Part shown: one piece after another, positions 1-7,180 of the stretch
Layout of the letters: each line of letters starts with the position of its first letter
Numbering within the stretch: the stretch's first letter is position 1
NCBI GenBank assembly: GCA_036961445.1
Contig: JBALVO010000089.1
Span: forward strand, 1 to 15,386
DNA length: 15,386 bases
Reading direction: 5' to 3'
Source: JBALVO01 sp036961445
GTDB taxonomy: Bacteria; Pseudomonadota; Gammaproteobacteria; Pseudomonadales; Halieaceae
The notes under the pieces: generated by a model
Databases searched by the model: none
Seen by the model: the letters and a program-made list of their open reading frames with translations, nothing else
What the model was told of the DNA's origin: nothing
Translations under genes and position numbers: made by a program

Positions 1-2217
1 CTGCTGCACTGCCGCGTGCAGGGGCATCGGGACGGCTATGGTTTCGCGATACCGCTGGCTGAGGGTGACGATGTCTATCTTAGTGCCCGCCAGATGAACT
101 TTGTGTTCGACGGCGATGAAGTACTGGTAACCATCACTGGTCTGGATCGTCGCGGTCGACCTGAAGGTAAGGTCGTGGAGGTACTGCATCGGGCCAATAC
201 CAGCATAGTCGGGCGTTATCAGGAGGAGAGCGGTATCGGCTTCGTGATTCCGGACAATGGCCGTATCAACCACCAGATACTGATTCCGCCCAGCGAAAAG
301 GGCAAGGTGCTCTCCGGTCAGATCGTCACCGCAGAGATTACCGACTACCCCACCCGGCATTTGGGTGCGAAGGGGCGTATCAGCGAAATTTTGGGCGATC
401 ACCTGGATCCGGGGCTGGAGATCGATGTGGCTATTCGTTCCCACGATATCCCCTGGGAGTGGCCAGAGGCGGTCGTCGACGAGGCGGGGCAACTCGAAGC
501 GGAGCCGCTGGAGGCCGACAAGGAAAACCGACACGACCTGCGCAAGTTGCCCTTTGTCACTATCGATGGCGAAGATGCCCGGGATTTTGACGACGCCGTG
601 TACTGTGAAAAGCGCACCCTGGGTGGCTGGCGTCTGTGGGTGGCCATTGCCGATGTATCGCATTATGTGCGGCCCGGTTCTGCCCTGGACGCGGAAGCCT
701 CCAAGCGTGCGACTTCGGTGTACTTTCCGGAGCGTGTGGTACCCATGTTGCCCGAAGCACTGTCCAATGGCCTGTGTTCCCTCAAGCCAGCAGTGGATCG
801 GCTGGCGATGGTGTGCGAGATGGAGCTGGATCGGGCGGGCAAGCGTACCAAATTCGCCTTCTATGAGGCGGTGATTCATTCCCATGCGCGCCTTACCTAT
901 ACCCAGGTTGGGGAAGTGCTGGAAAAAGGCTCCCACCCGGATGTGGATAAAAAGCGGGTGCCCGATTTGAAGCGTCTGCACAGCCTTTACAAGGTGTTGC
1001 GCCTGGCCCGGGATAAACGTGGTGCCATTGATTTTGAAACCGTGGAGACGCGCATCATCTTTGATGAGCAGCGCAAAATCGAATCGATAGTACCGGTGGT
1101 ACGAAACGATGCGCACAAACTGATCGAGGAATGCATGCTGTGCGCCAATGTCGCAGCCGCCGCCTTTTTTGAGGCTAATTCCGTGCCTATTTTGTATCGG
1201 GTGCACGAGGGGCCCACCGAGGAAAAGCTGGAGAATCTACGGAAATTTTTGGGCGAATTGGGCCTGGGTCTGGCCGGTGGTGTCAAGCCAACCCCCGTGC
1301 ATTACCAGCAATTGCTACAGGAAATTACCGAGCGCGAAGACGCCAATGTAATACAGACCATGCTGCTGCGCTCGCTGCGCCAGGCGGTATACCAGCCGGA
1401 AAATGAAGGTCATTTTGGACTGCATTACCAGGCCTATGCGCACTTTACCTCTCCCATTCGCCGCTACCCGGACCTGTTGGTACACCGCGGTATTCGCCAT
1501 GTGGTGCGTTCCGCGCAGAAAGGAATCGGGGTGAAGCGGATCAGGGGCGTTAAACCCATTCCGCCGGCCAGTATCTTCCCCTATGACATTGCGGCGATGG
1601 TGGTATTTGGCGAGCATTGCTCCATGGCCGAGCGCCGCGCCGACGACGCCACACGCGAAGTACAGGCCTGGCTCAAGTGCGAGTACCTGCAGGAGCATGT
1701 GGGGGACGAATTCAACGGGGTGATAAGTGCGGTAACCAGTTTCGGACTGTTTGTGGAGCTGGAAGACCTTTATATAGAAGGTTTGGTGCACATCACGGCC
1801 CTGCCAGGGGATTACTATAATTTTGATGCGTCGCACCAGCGTCTCACCGGTGAGCGCAGCGGGCGTAGCTTCCAGCTGGGTGGTCGGGTCCGGGTGCAGG
1901 TCGCCCGGGTTGATCTGGACGACAAAAAAATCGACCTGGAGATGGTGGACAGCCAGCCCCCGCGCAAATCCAAAGTCAACAAGTCCCGTGGTGGTGCTGG
2001 TAAAAAAGGCGGAGGTGATAAGGGTTCGCGCGGCAATGGACCGGGCCGTAAAAGTCCTGCAGGGAAAAAGCCGGCTCGCAAGAGCTCGTCCAGAAGGGGG
2101 GGGGCCAAGGCAGCTCCGGCGGCGAAGCAACCGGCAAAGCCAGGCTCCAAAGCCGCAGGCAAGCCCAAGGAAAAATCCAAACCCAAAAGTAAAACGGGGC
2201 TGCGCCGGCACCATTAA
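1..2217 (+). CDS. rnr: Ribonuclease R, 5'-partial
   Basis: 3'-to-5' processive exoribonuclease that degrades structured RNA and takes part in rRNA/mRNA quality control and tmRNA maturation. The frame is open from base 1, so the gene starts upstream; by comparison with E. coli RNase R (about 813 aa), roughly 80 N-terminal residues (helix-turn-helix region) are missing. Visible in order: cold-shock domains (GHRDGYGF at the start, then VGRYQEESGIGFVIPD near bases 205-258), the RNB catalytic domain with the metal-binding GEDARDFDD motif (bases 568-594), the HFTSPIRRYPDL motif (about 1440-1476), a C-terminal S1 domain (about 1699-1947), and a Lys/Arg/Gly/Ala-rich tail (about 1956-2214). A run of nine G (2096-2104) lies in the tail; the downstream frame remains lysine-rich, so the frame looks right. 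rlmB starts 21 nt downstream, the usual pairing in gammaproteobacteria. Confidence 0.97.
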   Translation: MLHCRVQGHRDGYGFAIPLAEGDDVYLSARQMNFVFDGDEVLVTITGLDRRGRPEGKVVEVLHRANTSIVGRYQEESGIGFVIPDNGRINHQILIPPSEKGKVLSGQIVTAEITDYPTRHLGAKGRISEILGDHLDPGLEIDVAIRSHDIPWEWPEAVVDEAGQLEAEPLEADKENRHDLRKLPFVTIDGEDARDFDDAVYCEKRTLGGWRLWVAIADVSHYVRPGSALDAEASKRATSVYFPERVVPMLPEALSNGLCSLKPAVDRLAMVCEMELDRAGKRTKFAFYEAVIHSHARLTYTQVGEVLEKGSHPDVDKKRVPDLKRLHSLYKVLRLARDKRGAIDFETVETRIIFDEQRKIESIVPVVRNDAHKLIEECMLCANVAAAAFFEANSVPILYRVHEGPTEEKLENLRKFLGELGLGLAGGVKPTPVHYQQLLQEITEREDANVIQTMLLRSLRQAVYQPENEGHFGLHYQAYAHFTSPIRRYPDLLVHRGIRHVVRSAQKGIGVKRIRGVKPIPPASIFPYDIAAMVVFGEHCSMAERRADDATREVQAWLKCEYLQEHVGDEFNGVISAVTSFGLFVELEDLYIEGLVHITALPGDYYNFDASHQRLTGERSGRSFQLGGRVRVQVARVDLDDKKIDLEMVDSQPPRKSKVNKSRGGAGKKGGGDKGSRGNGPGRKSPAGKKPARKSSSRRGGAKAAPAAKQPAKPGSKAAGKPKEKSKPKSKTGLRRHH

Positions 2218-2238
2218 CCGGCGAGCACAGAGGTAGTC

Positions 2239-2879
2239 ATGCAGTACATCTACGGGATACACGCGGTCGACAGTCTGCTGCGCCAGAACCCCAAGTCAGT
2301 GCAGCGCCTGTGGGTGCAGCAGGGGCGTGAGGACAANNNNNNNNNNNNNNNNNNNNNNNNNNNNNNNNNNNNNNNNNNNNNNNNNNNNNNNNNNNNNNNN
2401 NNNNNNNNNNNNNNNNNNNNNNNNNNNNNNNNNNNNTGGATGGGGTAACTGACCCACATAACCTGGGCGCCTGCCTGCGCAGTGCCGATGCTGCGGGGGT
2501 GGATGCAGTGGTAGTGCCCAAGGATAAGTCGGCCGATTTGAACCCCACTACCCGCAAGGTGGCTTGCGGGGCGGCAGAGGTGGTGCCCTTCGTCAAAGTG
2601 ACCAACCTGAGTCGTACGCTCAAGGCTTTGCAGGAGCGCGGGGTATGGTTATATGGCACTGCGGGCGAGTCAGAAAAATCCATATACGACAGTGACTTAA
2701 AGATGTCGTTAGCGTTGGTGATGGGCGCCGAAGGGGTTGGCTTGCGGCGCCTCACACGGGAGCAGTGTGACTATCTGGTGCATCTGCCTATGGGCGGCTC
2801 AGTCGGCAGCCTCAATGTCTCGGTGGCCACCGGTGTTTGCCTGTTTGAGGCAGTGCGCCAGCGGGTAGCAGTGGGCTAA
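2239..2879 (+). CDS. rlmB: 23S rRNA (guanosine-2'-O)-methyltransferase RlmB, interrupted by an assembly gap
   Basis: SPOUT (TrmH-type) methyltransferase that 2'-O-methylates a guanosine (G2251 in E. coli numbering) in the 23S rRNA peptidyl-transferase region. The N-terminus is MQYIYGIHAVDSLL, preceded by an AGAGGT ribosome-binding site (2229-2234). After the gap, the three SPOUT motifs are clear: DGVTDPHNLGACLRSADA, then LVMGAEGVGLRRLT, then SLNVSVATG near the C-terminus, where the knot binds S-adenosylmethionine. The gene is broken only by the 100-N run. The frame before the gap (codon phase from 2239) and after it (codons from 2439) disagree when 100 bases are assumed, so the N count is a placeholder. 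By alignment from memory to the 243-aa E. coli protein, about 67 residues (about 200 nt) are missing. Probably cotranscribed with rnr. Confidence 0.96.
2337..2436. other. Assembly gap (100 N) inside rlmB
   Basis: Exactly 100 N, the usual convention for a gap of unknown size. The reading frames on the two sides of rlmB require a true length that leaves remainder 2 when divided by 3. 100 does not satisfy this, while about 200 does and also matches the expected size of RlmB. Confidence 0.97.
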
Positions 2880-2924
2880 CCAGGCGATCGGTAAACACCC
2901 TATGTGGATGGCATATATACCCTC

Positions 2925-2953
2925 TTGCTACCTGCACCCAAACTAGGTAGAAT
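2925..2953 (+). promoter_or_regulatory. Sigma70-type promoter for the rpsF operon
   Basis: TTGCTA (2925-2930) and TAGAAT (2948-2953) are separated by exactly 17 nt. This is the best promoter match seen in the window and sits about 104 nt upstream of rpsF, directly after rlmB. Transcription would start near 2959-2961 and give a leader of about 97 nt. Called from sequence pattern only. Confidence 0.7.
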
Positions 2954-2959
2954 CCGCTC

Positions 2960-3056
2960 CCTCAAAATTTGCCCGGCCGTCTGGTATGGCCGATCCTCCT
3001 TGCTACACCATTCTTATTGAAGAAGTGGGTAGCATTAACCCGTAAGGAGCTTACGT
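2960..3056 (+). promoter_or_regulatory. Structured rpsF 5' leader, candidate S6:S18 autoregulatory RNA
   Basis: The leader can form an imperfect hairpin: GCTAC (3002-3006) with GTAGC (3029-3033), an internal loop containing ACCA/GTGG, then TTCTT (3011-3015) with AAGAA (3020-3024) closed by ATTG. Just before the start codon, CGTAAG (3041-3046) and CTTACG (3050-3055) form a perfect 6-bp stem with loop GAG, and this stem contains the Shine-Dalgarno TAAGGAG. A conserved rpsF-leader RNA that binds the S6:S18 complex is known in bacteria. An ACC-containing internal loop, a nearby ACCCG stretch and the position fit that idea, but I could not test the match to the published consensus. Feedback repression of rpsF-rpsR translation is inferred. 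Confidence 0.45.
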
Positions 3057-3542
3057 ATGCGACATTACGAAATCGTATTTATGGTCCATCCGGATCAGTC
3101 CGAACAAGTAGCCGGCATGATCGAGCGCTACACCACAGTTATCCAGAAAGACGGCGGCCAGGTCCACCGTTTGGAAGATTGGGGCCGCCGCCAGTTGGCC
3201 TACCCGATCAACAAAATTCATAAGGCACATTACGTGCTGATGAATATCGAAGCGTCTAACGACGCTCTGGACGAGCTGACCACTACTTTCCGTTACAACG
3301 ATGCTGTGATCCGTAATCTGGTGATCCGTCGCGACGAGTCTGTGCTGGAAGAATCTTTCATCATGAAGGCTGAGAAAGAGAATCGCGAGCGCAAGAGCCG
3401 TTACGAAGAGCGCCAGGCTGCTGATACCGCCAGGACTGCACCTGCACCGGCACCCGCCGCCGCGGAGGTTAAACCTGCTGCAGTGGCAGAGGCTCCAGCG
3501 GCCGACAGCGCGCCTGCAGCAAAAGAGGCCGGTGAAGAGTAA
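3057..3542 (+). CDS. rpsF: 30S ribosomal protein S6
   Basis: Small-subunit protein that binds 16S rRNA in the platform together with S18. The first 100 or so residues are typical S6 (MRHYEIVFMVHPDQSEQV; DWGRRQLAYPINKIHKAHYV; NDAVIRNLVIRRDE). The start is fixed by the conserved MRHYEIV N-terminus and the TAAGGAG ribosome-binding site. The protein is 161 aa, longer than the roughly 131-135 aa of E. coli S6. The extra length is a low-complexity Ala/Pro/Glu tail from about residue 121. It ends in Glu-Glu, like the E. coli protein whose C-terminus is extended with glutamates by RimK; whether that happens here is unknown. rpsR follows after 48 nt with no priB in between. Confidence 0.98.
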   Translation: MRHYEIVFMVHPDQSEQVAGMIERYTTVIQKDGGQVHRLEDWGRRQLAYPINKIHKAHYVLMNIEASNDALDELTTTFRYNDAVIRNLVIRRDESVLEESFIMKAEKENRERKSRYEERQAADTARTAPAPAPAAAEVKPAAVAEAPAADSAPAAKEAGEE

Positions 3543-3590
3543 ATCTTCCCCGCCCCGTAACGACTATCGAAGTATAGAAGGAGTATTACC

Positions 3591-3818
3591 ATGGCACGTT
3601 TTTTCCGTCGCCGTAAGTTTTGTCGCTTCACTGCCGAAGGCACCAAGGAAATCGACTACAAGGATCTGGAAACGCTGAAGGCGTACGTATCCGAAACCGG
3701 CAAGATTGTACCTAGCCGTATTACTGGCACCAAAGCCAGGTACCAGCGTCAGCTGGCTACTGCTGTGAAGCGCGCGCGTTTCCTGTCTTTGCTGCCTTAC
3801 ACGGATGCCCACGAGTAA
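3591..3818 (+). CDS. rpsR: 30S ribosomal protein S18
   Basis: Small basic 75-aa ribosomal protein that partners S6 in the 30S platform. The sequence MARFFRRRKFCRF, the central DYKDLETLKAYVSETGKIVPSR and the basic TGTKARYQRQLATAVKRARFLSLLPY are diagnostic. A GAAGGAG ribosome-binding site lies at 3577-3583. It is second in the rpsF operon. The stop codon sits in the loop of a perfect 8-bp inverted repeat, annotated separately. Confidence 0.99.
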   Translation: MARFFRRRKFCRFTAEGTKEIDYKDLETLKAYVSETGKIVPSRITGTKARYQRQLATAVKRARFLSLLPYTDAHE

Positions 3819-3826
3819 GCATCCGT
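3801..3826 (+). other. Stem-loop spanning the rpsR stop codon
   Basis: ACGGATGC (3801-3808) and GCATCCGT (3819-3826) are perfectly complementary (8 bp) around a 10-nt loop that holds the last codons and the TAA stop of rpsR. No U-run follows (TAAAGTCG), so it does not look like a standard intrinsic terminator. An mRNA-processing or stability element, or an attenuator that lowers expression of the downstream membrane protein, would fit. Confidence 0.5.
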
Positions 3827-3886
3827 TAAAGTCGCGAAAAACCTGAAGGAAGCCGGTCTTGATGGACTTGTTTTGCAAGGTGTAGT

Positions 3887-4840
3887 TTGCAGGGCTTAGC
3901 CGCATTCGTGATGCGCGGCCGTTTCCAGGCATTGCTGGTTACTGTGGCTGGTGCCGGAAGCCTGATGTTCTGTTGGATCAGCGCCGCCGTAATAGCGCTG
4001 GTTACCTTGCGCAAGGGCGCCAGTGCAGGTGGTTGGTTGTTTTTGTGGGCGCTGCTGCCCTCTGGAACGCTGTTGTATGTATTTGGCGACAGCGGGCCGC
4101 TGGCCCTGCTGGCCGGGACGATGTTTCTGGCCCTGGTATTGCGCAATACGGTGAGTCTGTCACTGGCGATATTGGCCAGTGTAGCTGTAGGTAGTGTAAC
4201 CGGCCTGGCCCTGATGGCCTTTGGCGGTGAATATCTGGACCAGATCGTCATCTATTTTGGTGAATTTCTGGCCGCACTGGAGCAGCAGTTGTCCCAGGGT
4301 GATACCCCGGTGGTGTTGCCCCGGCCCAATGCGCTGCAAATTGCTGGCATGTTGGGTGCTGGCACGGCCCTGACCTCGGTATTGTGCCTGCTGCTGGGCA
4401 GATACTGGCAGGCCGCACTGTATAACCCGGGCGGGTTTGGCGGGGAGTTTAAGTCCCTGTTCTACCCGGCCACGGTCAGCATGGCGCTGGCGGTGGGCGC
4501 GATAGCGCTGTCCAGTCTGGGCATGGCTTATCGCACCTGGGCAATAATTTGTTTGGTACCGCTGACCTTTGCCGGGTTGGCTTTGGTACACGCCCGCGCC
4601 GAGGCGCGTGGGCAGGGTAAAGGATGGCTGACCGGGTTTTATGTGGCCTGGCTGTTCTTTGACCCGGTAAAGCTTTTGGTTGTGTTTGCGGCTATCGCTG
4701 ACAGCTGGTTCAATTTTCGCCAGCGCTGGGCTGTACAGTCCGGCAGCAGTGTCAGTGTAGACAGTGAGCACGACAAGAAAGACGAAGGTATAGAACAAGA
4801 CGAGCAAGACCAGAACGAGCAAGACCAAGACAAACACTAA
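3887..4840 (+). CDS. Polytopic membrane protein, DUF2232-type
   Basis: A hydrophobic protein of about 317 aa with several predicted membrane-spanning stretches (about residues 12-34, 45-65, 68-112, 155-170, 195-255 and 265-275). The same position between rpsR and rplI is taken by a DUF2232 membrane protein in Pseudomonas and relatives; the biochemical role is unknown. I chose the TTG at 3887 because it gives an N-terminus of the family style (MQGLAAFVMRGRFQALL) and an AAGG lies 7 nt upstream; GTG 3908 or ATG 3911 are alternatives. The last ~28 residues are a hydrophilic Asp/Glu/Gln-rich tail (DEQDQNEQDQDKH at the end), encoded by degenerate repeats of GAGCAAGAC-like units (about 4793-4837). 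It lies in the ribosomal-protein operon and is probably cotranscribed. Confidence 0.8.
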   Translation: MQGLAAFVMRGRFQALLVTVAGAGSLMFCWISAAVIALVTLRKGASAGGWLFLWALLPSGTLLYVFGDSGPLALLAGTMFLALVLRNTVSLSLAILASVAVGSVTGLALMAFGGEYLDQIVIYFGEFLAALEQQLSQGDTPVVLPRPNALQIAGMLGAGTALTSVLCLLLGRYWQAALYNPGGFGGEFKSLFYPATVSMALAVGAIALSSLGMAYRTWAIICLVPLTFAGLALVHARAEARGQGKGWLTGFYVAWLFFDPVKLLVVFAAIADSWFNFRQRWAVQSGSSVSVDSEHDKKDEGIEQDEQDQNEQDQDKH

Positions 4841-4855
4841 TACAATTGACGTAGT

Positions 4856-4869
4856 GGGAGGCGACTCCC
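4856..4869 (+). other. Small GNRA-capped hairpin upstream of rplI
   Basis: GGGAG (4856-4860) pairs with CTCCC (4865-4869) around GCGA, a GNRA-type tetraloop. It lies 19 nt before the rplI start and just upstream of its AGAGGAA ribosome-binding site. No U-tract follows. It may act as an mRNA processing or stability element; the role is a guess. Confidence 0.4.
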
Positions 4870-4887
4870 CTAACAGAGGAAAGTAAG

Positions 4888-5337
4888 ATGGAAATCATTT
4901 TGCTGGAGAACATCAGCAACCTGGGTGCCCTTGGTGACAAGGTAGACGTAAAAGCCGGCTTTGGTCGGAATTACCTGATACCACAGGGTAAAGCCGTACC
5001 TGCAACCGCGGTTAATACTGCCGAATTTGAAACGCGTCGCGCTGAACTGGAAGCTGCCGCTGCCGCTGCGCTTGCCGCTGCGCAAACGCGTGCAGAGGCA
5101 ATCAACGCACTGAGCCTGATCTCAATCGGCGCTAACGCCGGTGAAGAAGGTAAGCTGTTTGGTTCCGTGGGCACTCGCGATATCGCTGAGGCTGTCACAG
5201 CTGCCGGTTGTGAGGTGGACAAGTCTGAAGTGCGCCTGCCAGAAGGTGCGTTGCGTGAACTGGGTGAATACGAAGTTGTTATCCATGTACACGGTGATGT
5301 ACCGGCCTTTGTGTCGATTGAAGTAGTTCCCGAATAA
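4888..5337 (+). CDS. rplI: 50S ribosomal protein L9
   Basis: Large-subunit protein that binds 23S rRNA near the L1 stalk base and bridges two domains through a long helix. 149 aa, the usual length. The N-terminal domain reads MEIILLENISNLGALGDKVDVKAGFGRNYLIPQG, with the conserved GFGRNYLIP; an alanine-rich connecting helix follows (about residues 55-72), then a C-terminal domain ending in HGDVPAFVSIEVVPE. AGAGGAA (4875-4881) is the ribosome-binding site. Last gene of the operon before the terminator at 5385. Confidence 0.98.
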   Translation: MEIILLENISNLGALGDKVDVKAGFGRNYLIPQGKAVPATAVNTAEFETRRAELEAAAAAALAAAQTRAEAINALSLISIGANAGEEGKLFGSVGTRDIAEAVTAAGCEVDKSEVRLPEGALRELGEYEVVIHVHGDVPAFVSIEVVPE

Positions 5338-5384
5338 AGTATCTGCCTTGCCTGCTACAGGTAAGTGGATAGATTAATTCGATG

Positions 5385-5419
5385 ATGCACCGGTCAGTTA
5401 TGGCCGGTGCATTTTTATT
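5385..5419 (+). terminator. Intrinsic terminator after rplI
   Basis: ATGCACCGG (5385-5393) pairs with CCGGTGCAT (5404-5412). The stem extends inward by three more pairs (one G-U) to a GTTA loop and is followed by a T-rich tract (TTTTATT). It ends the rpsF-rplI operon and separates it from dnaB. Confidence 0.9.
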
Positions 5420-5500
5420 GCCTGATTTTTGTTGATCGATACTGCGCCTGCGGGCAAATTTCGTTACTCTGTGTAGCCCAAATAATTAACCTGTCTGATC

Positions 5501-6907
5501 ATGTCTGATCCCGAATATCCCAGTAACGTATCTGAGCTCCGCTATCCGGGAGATCAGGACATCGCGCGCATCAAGATGCACCCGCACTCAGTCGAGGCGG
5601 AGCAATCTGTGCTGGGCGGCCTGTTGTTGTCCGCCGATGGCTGGGATTCCGTGGCTGAATCCGTCACCGCCAGTGATTTTTACCGGCCCGACCACCGGCT
5701 GATCTTTAACCAGATTGCCCGCCTGGCTGAGGCGTCAGAACCGGTCGATGTCATTACCCTGGCTGACAAGCTGGAGGCCAGCGGTGAGCTGGAAGCCGCA
5801 GGCGGGCTGAATTACCTGGCCGAGCTGGCACAAAATACGCCCAGTGCCTCCAATATCCGGGCTTATGCCCAGGTGGTCAGCGAGCGCGCCAGCCTGCGCA
5901 AGCTGATTGAGGCGGCACAGGAAATTGCCGAGAGCGGCTTTAGCCCGGAAGGGCGCACGTCCGGTGAGTTGATCAATGAGGCCGAGCGGCTGATCATGCA
6001 GATCTCCGAGCAGGGCCCCAAGGCTGGTGGCCCTCAAGGCGTGAACCCGCTGCTCAAGGGCGCGGTAGAACGCATTGAGGAATTGTTCAATTCCGGCGGC
6101 GATATTACCGGCCTCACCACAGGCTTCAAGGACCTGGACGGCATGACCTCAGGTCTGCAACCGTCAGATCTGGTCATCGTGGCGGGTCGGCCCTCCATGG
6201 GCAAGACCAGTTTTGCCATGAACCTGGTGGAGAACGCGGTGCTGGCGCAGGACAAGGCCATTTTGGTGTTCAGTATGGAGATGCCGGCGGACTCCCTGAT
6301 CATTCGTATGTTGTCGTCCATCGGTCGTATTGACCAGACGCGCATCCGTAATGGTAAGTTGGAGCAGGAAGACTGGCCCAAGCTGAGCACTGCAGTAAAC
6401 AAGCTCAAGGACGTACCGTTGTTTATCGACGATACTGCGGCGCTCACGCCCACTGAGATACGCAGCCGGGCACGACGTGTGCACCGGGAAAACGGCGGCC
6501 TCGGCATGATCATGATCGATTACCTGCAGTTGATGCAGGTGGCCGGCTCTTCTGATGGGCGCACGGCAGAAATTTCGGAAATTTCCCGTAGCCTCAAAGC
6601 CATCGCCAAGGAATTTCAGTGTCCGATGGTGGCCCTGTCGCAGCTCAACCGCTCCCTGGAACAGCGCCCCAACAAGCGCCCGGTCAACTCGGATCTGCGT
6701 GAATCAGGCGCGATCGAGCAGGATGCGGACGTCATCATGTTTATTTATCGTGATGAGGTGTACAACGAGGACTCGCCAGACAAGGGTGTCGCCGAGATCA
6801 TCATCGGCAAGCAACGTAACGGCCCTATTGGTACATGCCGCCTGGCTTTCATGGGGCAGCATACCCGCTTCGAGAATCTTGCTCGTGGGTCTTACGACGA
6901 GCACTGA
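5501..6907 (+). CDS. dnaB: Replicative DNA helicase DnaB
   Basis: Hexameric 5'-to-3' helicase that drives the replication fork and recruits primase. 468 aa, normal length, no intein. The N-terminal domain starts with PHSVEAEQSVLGGLLL (residues 28-43). The RecA-like motor shows Walker A GRPSMGKTS (229-237), a Walker B-like MIMIDYLQL (336-344), SQLNRSLEQRP (380-390), DLRESGAIEQDAD (398-410), and GKQRNGPIG (436-444) with the arginine-finger region. The ATG at 5501 has only a weak ribosome-binding site, but the N-terminus looks complete. The gene follows the rplI terminator, so it probably has its own promoter in 5420-5500, where I saw no convincing pair of boxes. The alr gene that follows dnaB in Pseudomonas is absent; the palindromes E1/E2 come next. 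Confidence 0.98.
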   Translation: MSDPEYPSNVSELRYPGDQDIARIKMHPHSVEAEQSVLGGLLLSADGWDSVAESVTASDFYRPDHRLIFNQIARLAEASEPVDVITLADKLEASGELEAAGGLNYLAELAQNTPSASNIRAYAQVVSERASLRKLIEAAQEIAESGFSPEGRTSGELINEAERLIMQISEQGPKAGGPQGVNPLLKGAVERIEELFNSGGDITGLTTGFKDLDGMTSGLQPSDLVIVAGRPSMGKTSFAMNLVENAVLAQDKAILVFSMEMPADSLIIRMLSSIGRIDQTRIRNGKLEQEDWPKLSTAVNKLKDVPLFIDDTAALTPTEIRSRARRVHRENGGLGMIMIDYLQLMQVAGSSDGRTAEISEISRSLKAIAKEFQCPMVALSQLNRSLEQRPNKRPVNSDLRESGAIEQDADVIMFIYRDEVYNEDSPDKGVAEIIIGKQRNGPIGTCRLAFMGQHTRFENLARGSYDEH

Positions 6908-6943
6908 TTTGAGCTAATTGTTTTTGGATTGTGCCACAGTGCC

Positions 6944-7126
6944 GGTCGATGTCGGTTGCACCTCCTGAAAAGGACACAGCGCAGCCACCACATTCGGCTG
7001 CTGCGCAAGTCGACAAAAATTGCTACGCAATTTTCTGGACTCGAACACTGCTCGCAGAAAGCTCCGAATGCGTTGGCTGCGCTAAGCGTGTCCTGATGTT
7101 TTCAGGAGGTGCAACCGACACCGACC
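6944..7126. repeat. Large imperfect palindrome E1 (core on minus strand)
   Basis: Outer arms 6944-6970 and 7100-7126 are complementary at 26 of 27 positions. Pairing continues inward: AGGACAC (6971-6977) with GTGTCCT (7088-7094), AGCGCAGCCA (6978-6987) with TGGCTGCGCT (7074-7083), and CATTCGG (6991-6997) with CCGAATG (7064-7070), with bulges mainly on the right side. The apex is a 63-nt core (6998-7060) holding CTGCG/CGCAG pairing (7001-7005 with 7053-7057) and a perfect terminal hairpin AAAATTGC-TAC-GCAATTTT (7016-7034). The core is homologous, in opposite orientation, to the apex of E2; the outer arms are not. No credible protein is encoded. Confidence 0.9.
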
Positions 7127-7180
7127 CCCTTCTCCACCAGATTTCATAAGCGTCAGGTTGTGCTCGATGAGAGGGGCGGC

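Noticed and set aside
1315..2262. A 315-codon open frame on the minus strand opposite rnr
   Set aside because: Antisense to the conserved RNB/S1 region of RNase R, with no recognisable domain.
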